Origin: an uncultured Lachnospiraceae bacterium
GTDB taxonomy: Bacteria; Bacillota; Clostridia; Lachnospirales; Lachnospiraceae
Assembly: GCA_934351765.1 (NCBI GenBank)
Contig: CAKRJM010000124.1
Coordinates: forward strand, 1-6,511
DNA: 6,511 nucleotides
Direction of reading: 5' to 3'
Made by a program: the position numbers and the translations under genes. Numbering within the stretch: the first letter of the stretch is position 1; the number at the start of each line of letters is the position of its first letter. This document shows positions 1 to 6,424 of this stretch, piece after piece. Below the pieces are notes generated by a model. That model saw only the letters and a list, made by a program, of their open reading frames with translations. It did not search any database and had not been told where the DNA came from.

Positions 1-357
1 GTCTAACAGAATATAATCAAACTCTTCCTTTAACGACTCGATCAGTTTTTTCATCTGCTCCGGAGAAACAGCGGTCTTGTCTCTCGTCTGAGCAGACGGA
101 AGAAGCTGCAGATTGGGATAACGCTTATCTTTAATTAAAGCCTGGCTTAAACGGCAGCTGCCCTCGATCACATCCACCAGGTTATAAACGATCCGGTTCT
201 CCAGTCCCATAACCACATCCAGATTCCGAAGACCGATATCGGTATCGATTAAAACGACTTTCTTCTGTAACATGGCAAGTCCGGTTCCCAGATTCGCTGA
301 AGTCGTTGTCTTTCCGACACCGCCTTTTCCGGATGTGATAACGATTACTTCACTCAT
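1..357 (-). CDS. minD: MinD, septum-site-determining ATPase (N-terminal 119 codons, truncated by window edge)
   Basis: MinD is a membrane-associated ParA/Mrp-family ATPase that recruits and activates MinC to block FtsZ assembly away from midcell. The visible 119 residues contain the deviant Walker A motif GKGGVGKT (residues 10-17, with signature Lys11 and catalytic Lys16). They also contain the switch region LIDTDIGLRNLD (36-47), the family-typical QALIKDKR (72-79) and LPSAQTRDK (86-94), and end in the Walker B strand DYILLD (114-119). The last visible codon is the Walker B Asp. The remaining half or more, including the C-terminal amphipathic membrane-targeting helix, lies beyond base 1. The ATG at 355-357 is chosen because GGAGG at 366-370 lies 8 nt upstream; an in-frame ATG at 361-363 is only 2 nt from that site. 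The gene starts 25 nt after minC, as expected for a co-transcribed pair. Whether minE or divIVA follows cannot be seen. Identity is near certain from alignment with the MinD family from memory. Confidence 0.98.
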   Translation of the reverse strand, partial: MSEVIVITSGKGGVGKTTTSANLGTGLAMLQKKVVLIDTDIGLRNLDVVMGLENRIVYNLVDVIEGSCRLSQALIKDKRYPNLQLLPSAQTRDKTAVSPEQMKKLIESLKEEFDYILLD

Positions 358-365
358 TTCCATTT

Positions 366-370
366 CCTCC
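366..370 (-). promoter_or_regulatory. minD ribosome binding site (decides the start)
   Basis: GGAGG on the minus strand lies 8 nt before the ATG at 355-357. A second in-frame ATG at 361-363 would leave only 2 nt, so the downstream ATG is preferred. Confidence 0.8.
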
Positions 371-382
371 ACGTTTCTCTTC

Positions 383-1051
383 TCAGCGGAAGTCCACCGC
401 ATCGATCACTTCTTTACACAACGGTTCCATGCGGATCCTGCCCATATCCAGATAAGCAATCCGTGGTCCGGAATGTTCTCTCTGGCGGACCGGTCTTTCT
501 GAAAGATCTCCGATCCGGATCTGGATAGGTTTCAGATCCAGTGCCACAATAACGGCATGGGGATTTCCTCCAAGACCGGCAATGGCGGTTCCGCGCATGG
601 CGCCAAGCACAATGATATTCCCCCGGGCGGTGATCCTGGCGCCGGGATTCACGTCCCCAAGCATGATGACGCTTCCCTCTGCCTCCAGCATCTGACCGGA
701 ACGGAGTGTTCCTTTATAGAATTCTCCGTCCGTCTGGTTTCCTCCTCCCGTTTTCTCTTCCTCTTCTTCCAGAACGCGTCTGAAAAAATCTTCTCGTGCT
801 TTGTCTGTATCGATGACACAGGAGATTTTTATCTCTGAATTTTCACAGATCGTATTTACTGCCTGATTTGTTTCTTCCGGTGTAAGGGTCCGTCCCTCAA
901 AGGAAAGCGCCATCTTTGCGCCCCGGAAAAAGCCTGCCGAATCCCTGATCTTGGTTCCCAGGTATTCCATCAGTTCCGGAAACGGCCGCTCCGGGTCAAG
1001 AAAAACCGTCAGACCGTAATGATTTCCTTTGATGATCACTGGCTGATACAT
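383..1051 (-). CDS. minC: MinC, septum-site-determining protein (FtsZ inhibitor)
   Basis: MinC is the effector of the Min system: it binds FtsZ and, once recruited by MinD, prevents septum formation at the wrong site. The 222-residue product has the usual two-domain plan. An N-terminal FtsZ-inhibiting domain (about 1-85) includes FFRGAKMALSFEGR (41-54). A charged linker with a run of five Glu (95-99) and a Gly-rich patch follows. The C-terminal beta-helix domain (about 110-222) carries the hallmark GTLRSGQ (114-120), GDVNPGARI (132-140), GNIIVLGAMRG (144-154) and AIAGLGGN (156-163). The RSGQ motif (117-120) is the family's MinD-contact motif. The length matches typical Firmicutes MinC. The ATG at 1049-1051 is preceded by AGGTGAT (1055-1061) 3 nt away. 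The gene lies 17 nt after PBP2 and 25 nt before minD, so it is almost certainly co-transcribed with both. No catalytic or structural residue appears to be missing. Confidence 0.96.
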   Translation of the reverse strand: MYQPVIIKGNHYGLTVFLDPERPFPELMEYLGTKIRDSAGFFRGAKMALSFEGRTLTPEETNQAVNTICENSEIKISCVIDTDKAREDFFRRVLEEEEEKTGGGNQTDGEFYKGTLRSGQMLEAEGSVIMLGDVNPGARITARGNIIVLGAMRGTAIAGLGGNPHAVIVALDLKPIQIRIGDLSERPVRQREHSGPRIAYLDMGRIRMEPLCKEVIDAVDFR

Positions 1052-1068
1052 CTTATCACCTCTTGTGC

Positions 1069-4008
1069 TTAATCGGGTATGACGGCACTGTTCATATCTG
1101 CCGCCGAGTTGGAATCCAGAATGGTCTGGAGATCCGTATACCCGTAATACAGTTCCAGGGCCTGTTCCGCAATGGAAGCCGCATTGCTCGCTCCATAGCC
1201 GTTTGGAATGGAGACGGAAACGGCCACCTTGGCATCCACCTGAGGATCACCGGGATTTTTCGCTGCCGGAGCATATCCGATAAAGGTACCGTGGTTTGCC
1301 CTGGTTTTGGACTGTTCCGCCGTACCGGATTTTCCGGCAAAACCAATCTCCGTCTTAATGGGAGAATCTGCAAACGTATCTCCGTAAGTTCCTCCCAGCG
1401 GGCTGATGGCACTCTTTCCGCTTACCACCGCGATCATGCCGTTGTGCATGGTATCCCAGGTTGACTGGCGAAGCTCAATATGGGATTCGATCTGCGGCGT
1501 ATATTGTTTTAAAATCTCCCCGTCACTGCTCTGCACCTTGGAAATCAAGCTGTACTTGTAAAGATTTCCGCTGCTGGCAATGGCAGTCAGATACCTGGAC
1601 AGATGGATGTTGGCATAGGTATGAGTACCCTGGCCGATCGAAGACGGGATCGGGTTTTCATCAGAAATATGGGGAGCGCTCTCCGCGATCTCCACCCCGG
1701 ATTTTTCTCCGAGGCCAAACATGGACGCATACTTCTGGATTGCAGCCAGTCCGGCGCTGCTGTCGTACTCGCCGCCGCTTTGAGATACCCGGAAACCGAT
1801 TTCCGAGAAATAATAGTTACAGGACTGGGCAATGGCGCTGATGGCATTGACATCGCCGTGTCCGCTGGAGTCCCAGCACTTTAAATGGAGCCCCTGCTTT
1901 TCGAAGACGCCGGTATCATTTACGATCTCATCGGCGGAAATCACGCCCTCCTCCAGTCCCATGGCGGTGGTAAGCACCTTGAAAATGGAACCGGGCGCCG
2001 TCTCAACCTGAGTTGCACGGTTTAAAAACGGCTGGCTTAAATCATTATAAAGCTGATTATAATAAGCGGTGTCCACGGAACCGGAAAATTTATTGATGTC
2101 ATAGCCCGGATACGTAACCAAAGCCAGGACCTCCCCGGTCTCCACATCGGTAACCACACAGGAGGCAGAGCAAGGATCCAGCGCCATCTGTGCCGGAGTC
2201 AGCTCCAGATTCCCGATCTTTGTTTTCATAAACTCAAAGGACGCCGTATCACTTCCCGTATTCAGCGAAGCAATGGATGCTTCGTCCTGCTCCAGAACGC
2301 CCTGCTCATACAGACACAGACACAGTTCACAGCCGGAGATCACCCGATCCTTAATGAGATATTTATAGATCAGCTTCTGGAAGCCGGATTCCTGATCCAT
2401 CGCTTTTGTCAGCGTGTTTACCAGAGTGGTAAACGTATCATCGGTACTGGTATATTTTTCACTGGACGAAAGCTTTGTCGGATCGATCCAGCCTTCCTCC
2501 ACCACATGATAAAGAAAATCATGGAAGCTGACAGTTTCGTTGACCCAGCCCACATAAATTTCATCGTCACTGCTTAACGATCCGGACAGGAAAAAGGAAT
2601 TTCTCCGCATGTAATCATACACGTAATCCTGATAATCCTGCATTTCCTGGGAACAGTCCTCAAAGGCCGGCGCATCCGCAGCGGAGAGCTGAGCCGAAAG
2701 TTCCGGGATCACCTCGGATTTCCGTTCTGAAAAGCGGGCATAGATACTCTTTTCCAGATCCGAGGCATCTTCCGTTCCAAACCGGCTCATGGAAAGAATG
2801 TTGTTATTGATGAGCTGATAGTAGGCGTCACGAATCGGAATCATGACATTGGACATATCCATGCCTTCCTTGACCTCATAAGACCAGTCGTTATTAAGGC
2901 GGCTCACCAGGATCCCGGCAAGACTCTGCTCAATCAGAGAATAAACACCCACCTGCAGGTCGCGGTCAATACTCAGATATACATCATTTCCGTTTTCTGC
3001 ATCCGTCTGTTCTTTGATTTCCAGGATCCGGCCCTCGCTGTCCAGATACATGGTCTGGCTTCCCTTCTTCCCGGAAAGATCCAGCTCCATAGCGGATTCG
3101 ATTCCGGATTTGCCGACTACATCCCCCAGCTCATAGGAATCATCCTCCTGCTTTAACGTTTCCAGCTCATCGGCATCCGCCTGACCGGTATATCCCAGAA
3201 TATGAGCAAATGCAAAGCTGTCGTTGTATTCGCGGATGGTTTCCTCTTCCACATTCACCTCCGGCAGATCACTGGAATTTTCCTTGATATCCGCCACGGT
3301 CTCCAGCTTCACATCACTGGCAACTACAACGGCATCATATTTTCGATATCCGTTCAGAGTCATGGCATAACGGATATTCAAGACCTTGAGCGCCGTTGCA
3401 TCATCAATCTCATACGTAGTCTTGTCGGCATTGGTTCCGACACCGTACCGTTCCTTTAACTTGTCAAACAGCTCCCGTGCAGAAATATCGGAAGGATATT
3501 TTCCCTTTTCATCGTCCAGATCATCCACACTTTTTAAGCCATACACGTCGCGGAGAAACCGCTTTCTTGCCTCCTCGCTTCCGGTGGTGTACTGGAACTG
3601 CCCGCTCTCGTCTATGGTAAGAGATAAGGTTGTTTTTAACGTTTCCCCGTGCTTTTCCAGGATCGGGATCAGCTTTAAAAGCATCTGATTTCTCTGATAC
3701 CCGTTTTGATAATAGCCGTTGTCACTGATCGAGACGGCATACGCAAGCTTATTGTAGGCCAGAAGCTTTCCGCTGCGGTCATAGATGTCTCCTCTTGTTC
3801 CGGAAACACTGACCGTCTTTAAGGTCTTCTGCACATAATTTTCCTGGTAATTTTCCCCCTCCACGATCTGTAGCTTAAACAGCCGCAGCACCAGGGAGGT
3901 GATCATCACAATACAGAGAATGCTCACCACAAACAGCCTGGACTTCACTACTTTTTTAAGCCCTGCGATCAGAATTTCCCAAATTTCACTAAACAAATTT
4001 CGCTGCAC
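1069..4008 (-). CDS. mrdA: PBP2/MrdA-like class B penicillin-binding protein (elongasome transpeptidase) with large insertion
   Basis: This is a membrane-anchored D,D-transpeptidase that cross-links peptidoglycan outside the membrane, probably with a SEDS glycosyltransferase (RodA) and MreC/MreD. Residues, numbered from the GTG at 4006-4008, show a short cytoplasmic N-terminus and one membrane anchor (about 24-45). The class B dimerisation/pedestal region starts with RGDIYDRSGKLLA (72-84) and includes GDVVGKSGIE (295-304). The transpeptidase domain has SIFK (nucleophile Ser674, Lys677), SCN (729-731) and KSGT (893-896). At 979 residues it is far longer than common PBP2s of about 600-720. Much of the excess lies between LSIDRDLQ (345-352) and CVVTDVETGEVLAL (617-630), where most family members have only 20-30 residues. 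Cys711, His717 and Cys730 cluster around the active-site motifs and may bind zinc (inference). The start is uncertain (see the RBS entry): a TTG at 3994-3996 would give 975 residues. The gene overlaps the end of mreD, suggesting translational coupling. SpoVD/FtsI-like alternatives are less likely because of the mreCD context and because no PASTA domain was seen. Confidence 0.95.
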   Translation of the reverse strand: MQRNLFSEIWEILIAGLKKVVKSRLFVVSILCIVMITSLVLRLFKLQIVEGENYQENYVQKTLKTVSVSGTRGDIYDRSGKLLAYNKLAYAVSISDNGYYQNGYQRNQMLLKLIPILEKHGETLKTTLSLTIDESGQFQYTTGSEEARKRFLRDVYGLKSVDDLDDEKGKYPSDISARELFDKLKERYGVGTNADKTTYEIDDATALKVLNIRYAMTLNGYRKYDAVVVASDVKLETVADIKENSSDLPEVNVEEETIREYNDSFAFAHILGYTGQADADELETLKQEDDSYELGDVVGKSGIESAMELDLSGKKGSQTMYLDSEGRILEIKEQTDAENGNDVYLSIDRDLQVGVYSLIEQSLAGILVSRLNNDWSYEVKEGMDMSNVMIPIRDAYYQLINNNILSMSRFGTEDASDLEKSIYARFSERKSEVIPELSAQLSAADAPAFEDCSQEMQDYQDYVYDYMRRNSFFLSGSLSSDDEIYVGWVNETVSFHDFLYHVVEEGWIDPTKLSSSEKYTSTDDTFTTLVNTLTKAMDQESGFQKLIYKYLIKDRVISGCELCLCLYEQGVLEQDEASIASLNTGSDTASFEFMKTKIGNLELTPAQMALDPCSASCVVTDVETGEVLALVTYPGYDINKFSGSVDTAYYNQLYNDLSQPFLNRATQVETAPGSIFKVLTTAMGLEEGVISADEIVNDTGVFEKQGLHLKCWDSSGHGDVNAISAIAQSCNYYFSEIGFRVSQSGGEYDSSAGLAAIQKYASMFGLGEKSGVEIAESAPHISDENPIPSSIGQGTHTYANIHLSRYLTAIASSGNLYKYSLISKVQSSDGEILKQYTPQIESHIELRQSTWDTMHNGMIAVVSGKSAISPLGGTYGDTFADSPIKTEIGFAGKSGTAEQSKTRANHGTFIGYAPAAKNPGDPQVDAKVAVSVSIPNGYGASNAASIAEQALELYYGYTDLQTILDSNSAADMNSAVIPD

Positions 4009-4513
4009 TCCTTCGCTCTGTCATTTCGAGTTTGTAGTTGATAAAGGATAATAGCTGGTAGATCACGCTGGTTAAGATCACCGTGTAGAGAACCTCCGGT
4101 ACGATCACCCGCTTCAGATAAAACAGAAAATCCAGCCGGTTCCGGATCAGGAACTGGAAACAGTACATATAAAGCCCGTATAAAAAGCTGGAAAACGCTG
4201 TCACGATCAGAGGAAACACGATATAGTCCGAATAAAGCCACTGATGGAGCGCTCCGTTCAGATATCCGGTCAGGATAAAGATCACCATATGGAAACCGAT
4301 GGCATTCATGGAAAGAATATCCATCACGAGGCCGCAGAAAAATCCAATGATCATGCCATGGATCTTGCCCTTCATAAATCCGAATGCCACAGTGATGATC
4401 AGCAGAATATTCGGTACCGTGTCGATCAACGGACTGTTGGCAAAGAGACCGAACTGGAGAAAGGCGCCTGCCAGAATGATCCCTGCCATGGAAATGATTC
4501 TCTTTATTTTCAA
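3989..4513 (-). CDS. mreD: MreD, rod-shape-determining membrane protein
   Basis: MreD is a polytopic inner-membrane component of the elongasome that works with MreC, RodA and PBP2. The 174-residue product is strongly hydrophobic, with about five or six predicted membrane segments: near 5-24, 33-47, 50-68, 72-88, 97-120 and 138-157. The family-typical segment runs PNILLIITVAFGFMKGK (34-50), then IHGMIIGFFCGLVMDIL (51-67). Length is normal for MreD. The start is TTG at 4511-4513, which overlaps the mreC TGA by 4 nt (TTGA). AAGGAG lies 8 nt upstream, a strong site that supports this start; the next ATG at codon 9 has no comparable site. The last codons carry the ribosome binding site for the PBP2 gene. 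MreD is poorly conserved at the residue level, so the call rests on the membrane pattern, the signature segment and the position after mreC. Together these make it secure. Confidence 0.95.
   Translation of the reverse strand: MKIKRIISMAGIILAGAFLQFGLFANSPLIDTVPNILLIITVAFGFMKGKIHGMIIGFFCGLVMDILSMNAIGFHMVIFILTGYLNGALHQWLYSDYIVFPLIVTAFSSFLYGLYMYCFQFLIRNRLDFLFYLKRVIVPEVLYTVILTSVIYQLLSFINYKLEMTERRSAAKFV
4008..4013 (-). promoter_or_regulatory. PBP2 gene ribosome binding site overlapping the annotated GTG start
   Basis: AAGGAG lies at 4008-4013 on the minus strand, inside the end of mreD. Its last G is also the first base of the GTG at 4006-4008, so it cannot serve that GTG in the normal way. The in-frame TTG at 3994-3996 (codon 5) is 11 nt downstream, somewhat long but feasible. 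The reading frame is closed upstream by TGA at 4021-4023, with no ATG between, so no better start exists. If TTG is used, the overlap with mreD falls from 20 nt to 8 nt. Confidence 0.6.
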
Positions 4514-5370
4514 GATTGACTCTCCTTGCCAGTCACCTTCAGAGTCTTGATCACCAGCACATTCTGGAGGTGTTCAAAATCCACCGCCGGGATCAGGTAT
4601 CCGGACTTGGTGACATTGTTACTGTCCACCGCAATGTCCCTGGCATAACCGATCAGGATATTGGGCAGATATTTGTCACTGATGTTGGAGGTGACGATCT
4701 TATCATCGTCCCAGATATTGTCGTTTTTGTCGATGTAGCTTAACCGCAGCTTCCCATCACTGTAAAGCTTCAGGTCGCCGGACACGATACAGGTATCGCC
4801 GGAGTTTAAGGACATGGCGCTCACATTGCTGTCATCGTCAATGATGGAACGCACCTTGGCAAAATTACTTCCCACCTCGGTAACAATTCCCACCAGGCCG
4901 CCATCGGCGATCACATTCATATCCACTTCGATCCCGTCATCGGTTCCCTTGTCGATCACAAAGGAATGATACCAGTTTCCGGCGTCCTTCTGGATCACGC
5001 TGGCTCCGGTCATCTCATAGTCGGTATACTGGCCCTTCAGTTCAAACAGCGTCCGAAGCTCCTCCAGCTCCTTCTGCCCCTGCTGATAGTTATTGACCTC
5101 TTCACGCAGTGCCGCCAGCTCCTCCTTCAATGTCTGGTTCTCTGCCCGCGCCTCCTCCAGGCTCTTGTAGTCATAAGCCGTATCGGCAAAGCCTGTTCCA
5201 AGATGGTTCAGGCCCTTCTGCATAGGCGTAAGCACCGCATTGACCGCATTGGAAACCGGGCTCAGAAAGCCAGGTTTAAAATAGTTCGCCACCAGAAGCA
5301 GGATACAGAATAAGAGCATAAACAGCAGCACGTACCTTGCCGGAAGCGACGACTTCTTCTTTTTCTTCAT
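4510..5370 (-). CDS. mreC: MreC, rod-shape-determining protein
   Basis: MreC is a bitopic membrane protein whose extracytoplasmic part links the MreB/RodA/MreD machinery to PBP2. The 286-residue product starts with a strongly basic cytoplasmic stretch (KKKKK at 2-6) and has one membrane segment (about 12-29). A coiled coil follows (about 68-112, rich in Glu/Leu/Lys, including EEARAENQTLKEELAALREE), which is the usual dimerisation helix. The paired beta-barrel MreC domain (about 120-277) includes the characteristic NWYHSFVIDKGTDDGIEVDM (132-151) and GGLVGIVTEVG (157-167). Length matches Firmicutes MreC. The ATG at 5368-5370 is preceded by GAGGAA (5379-5384) 8 nt away. It directly abuts the radC TAG with no intergenic base, and its own TGA overlaps the mreD start, so coupled translation is likely. 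mreB, the usual gene immediately upstream, is not here. Confidence 0.97.
   Translation of the reverse strand: MKKKKKSSLPARYVLLFMLLFCILLLVANYFKPGFLSPVSNAVNAVLTPMQKGLNHLGTGFADTAYDYKSLEEARAENQTLKEELAALREEVNNYQQGQKELEELRTLFELKGQYTDYEMTGASVIQKDAGNWYHSFVIDKGTDDGIEVDMNVIADGGLVGIVTEVGSNFAKVRSIIDDDSNVSAMSLNSGDTCIVSGDLKLYSDGKLRLSYIDKNDNIWDDDKIVTSNISDKYLPNILIGYARDIAVDSNNVTKSGYLIPAVDFEHLQNVLVIKTLKVTGKESQS
4522..4527 (-). promoter_or_regulatory. mreD ribosome binding site supporting a TTG start
   Basis: AAGGAG on the minus strand lies 8 nt before TTG at 4511-4513. It sits inside the last mreC codons. This spacing is the main reason to accept the TTG and the 4-nt stop/start overlap. Confidence 0.8.
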
Positions 5371-6066
5371 CTAAACCATTCCTCGTTCCTTTAAGCTGAT
5401 ATAGCAGTTGTCCCCGATGATGATGTGATCGTCCACCTCGATCCCCAGGAGCTTTCCCGCCTGGACCGTCCGCCTTGTCACCAGGATGTCCTCCCTGGAC
5501 GGCTCCGGATCTCCGCTTGGATGGTTGTGGACCAGGATCAGCCGGACGGCGCGGAAGCGGAATGCCTCCAGAAAAATCTCCCTTGGGGATACCAGGGAGC
5601 TGTTTACCGTTCCCACCGACAGACAAAGATCTGCCAGCAGACGGCCTTTCGTATCTAAATACGCAGTCCGGAGTTCTTCCTTCTCCCGGTGGCGCATTTC
5701 TTCCATGTAATATAACGCAACGGATTCCGGAGAAAGAAACACCTCTTCCCTTCTCACGCTCCCCCTGCTCATTCGTTTTGCCAGCTCCGATATACAGGCA
5801 AGCTGGACGGCCTTGACTTCACCGATTCCCGGAACACACTTATATTCATTCCAGGTGAGATGATAAAGCCCCAGAAGCCCCGGCGCAGCCGGATCCAGTG
5901 CAAGGATCTTTCTGGCCGTTTCCAGTACATTCTGGCCTTTTGTTCCCGTCCGTAAAAGCACCGCCAGAAGCTCGGCATCCGACAGCGCCTGCGGTCCCGC
6001 CTGTCGGCAGCGCTCATACGGCCGTTCGGGAGCCGGAAGCTCCCGCATGCTTGTTTCGTTGTTCAT
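5371..6066 (-). CDS. radC: RadC family JAMM/MPN-domain protein (UPF0758)
   Basis: This is a RadC-family protein with a helix-hairpin-helix DNA-binding-like region followed by a JAMM metalloprotease-like fold. The family was once linked to DNA repair, but its biochemical function remains unsettled. The 231-residue product begins with family-typical elements: RELPAPERPYERC (8-20), LSDAELLAVLLRTG (28-41) and the HhH segment VPGIGEVKA (78-86). The JAMM motif is complete, with Glu131 (or Glu130) as the candidate acidic residue, HNHPSGDPEPS (180-190) giving His180 and His182, and Asp193 at the expected HxH-x10-D spacing. The ATG at 6064-6066 is chosen because AAGGAGG (6075-6081) is 8 nt upstream and the product starts where RadC proteins usually do. 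The frame stays open to 6345, but that part lies antiphase over the preceding gene and is not RadC-like. It starts 44 nt after the DUF4321-like gene and ends flush with mreC. Confidence 0.96.
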   Translation of the reverse strand: MNNETSMRELPAPERPYERCRQAGPQALSDAELLAVLLRTGTKGQNVLETARKILALDPAAPGLLGLYHLTWNEYKCVPGIGEVKAVQLACISELAKRMSRGSVRREEVFLSPESVALYYMEEMRHREKEELRTAYLDTKGRLLADLCLSVGTVNSSLVSPREIFLEAFRFRAVRLILVHNHPSGDPEPSREDILVTRRTVQAGKLLGIEVDDHIIIGDNCYISLKERGMV

Positions 6067-6074
6067 AAACCGGT

Positions 6075-6081
6075 CCTCCTT
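6075..6081 (-). promoter_or_regulatory. radC ribosome binding site (fixes the start)
   Basis: AAGGAGG, close to the full anti-Shine-Dalgarno complement, lies 8 nt before ATG 6064-6066. It rules out longer radC starts within the upstream gene. Confidence 0.85.
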
Positions 6082-6110
6082 CTTGTTCAGGCGATCCGGT
6101 ATATGGGTTC

Positions 6111-6365
6111 TTACAGAAGCCGGTAGATCAGAATGGCAATAATGATCCCCAGGATTCCGCCGATGGTGATCTTGATCGTCAGGGCAAAGGTGATCGTCAG
6201 GATCCCAAGATCCAGGATCACCGGGTTCGTCAGACCGAAGGTCTGTCCGAAATTCAGCCAGTGGAAGGCACTCATACCGCCCAGAAGCTGTCCGATAAAG
6301 CCACCAAGCACGATCCCCGCCAGCACCAAAAGCAGCAGAGACCACTTGTTTTTTGCTGTCCTCAT
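6111..6365 (-). CDS. DUF4321-like small two-helix membrane protein
   Basis: This 84-residue protein of unknown function is recognised from memory as resembling the DUF4321 family, which occurs in Firmicutes near radC/mre genes. A basic N-terminus (RTAKNKW, 2-8) precedes membrane segment 1 (about 9-29), which contains the glycine-rich GIVLGGFIGQLLGG (17-30). A short conserved-looking loop WLNFGQTFGLTNPVILDLG (36-54) follows, then membrane segment 2 (about 55-82), ending in YRLL. Both ends are probably cytoplasmic by the positive-inside rule (Lys/Arg at 2-7, Arg82). ATG at 6363-6365 is preceded by GGGAG (6376-6380) 10 nt away. It is the first gene after the candidate promoter and 44 nt upstream of radC. 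Its position suggests a membrane role linked to envelope growth, but no function can be assigned from sequence. The coding call is strong; the family name is slightly less so. Confidence 0.88.
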   Translation of the reverse strand: MRTAKNKWSLLLLVLAGIVLGGFIGQLLGGMSAFHWLNFGQTFGLTNPVILDLGILTITFALTIKITIGGILGIIIAILIYRLL

Positions 6366-6397
6366 TGGTCAGTCACTCCCGTTTTTCCAAAAACCTC

Positions 6398-6418
6398 TGT
6401 AAAATCAAAAATTTTACA
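6398..6418 (-). promoter_or_regulatory. Operator-like 8-bp-arm dyad at the predicted transcription start
   Basis: TGTAAAAT-N5-ATTTTACA is a perfect inverted repeat (arms 6398-6405 and 6411-6418). It begins at about +1 of the candidate promoter and lies 18 nt before the GGGAG site at 6376-6380. The stem is too AT-rich, and lacks a following U-tract in a good position, to be a convincing terminator. A repressor operator is the more natural reading. The regulator is unknown. Confidence 0.4.
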
Positions 6419-6424
6419 AGTACC

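Noticed and set aside
272..838. Plus-strand frames opposite minC and minD
   Set aside because: Both are antisense to unmistakable MinC/MinD sequence; no recognisable product.
1063..1884. Several plus-strand open frames opposite the PBP2 gene
   Set aside because: They overlap each other and a clear conserved gene, have arginine/proline/serine-rich compositions typical of antisense shadows, and match no family I recognise.
5276..5816. Open frames on both strands across radC/mreC
   Set aside because: They are nested in strongly conserved coding sequence, with low-complexity Gly/Pro/Arg content and no supported start.
6069..6100. ACCGG/CCGGT inverted repeat around the radC ribosome binding site
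   Set aside because: Only 5 bp of stem with a 22-nt loop; expected by chance and unlikely to sequester the site.
6067..6345. In-frame upstream extension of radC (about 93 extra codons)
   Set aside because: It overlaps the DUF4321-like gene in another frame, has no RadC similarity, and a near-perfect ribosome binding site sits just before the internal ATG at 6064-6066.
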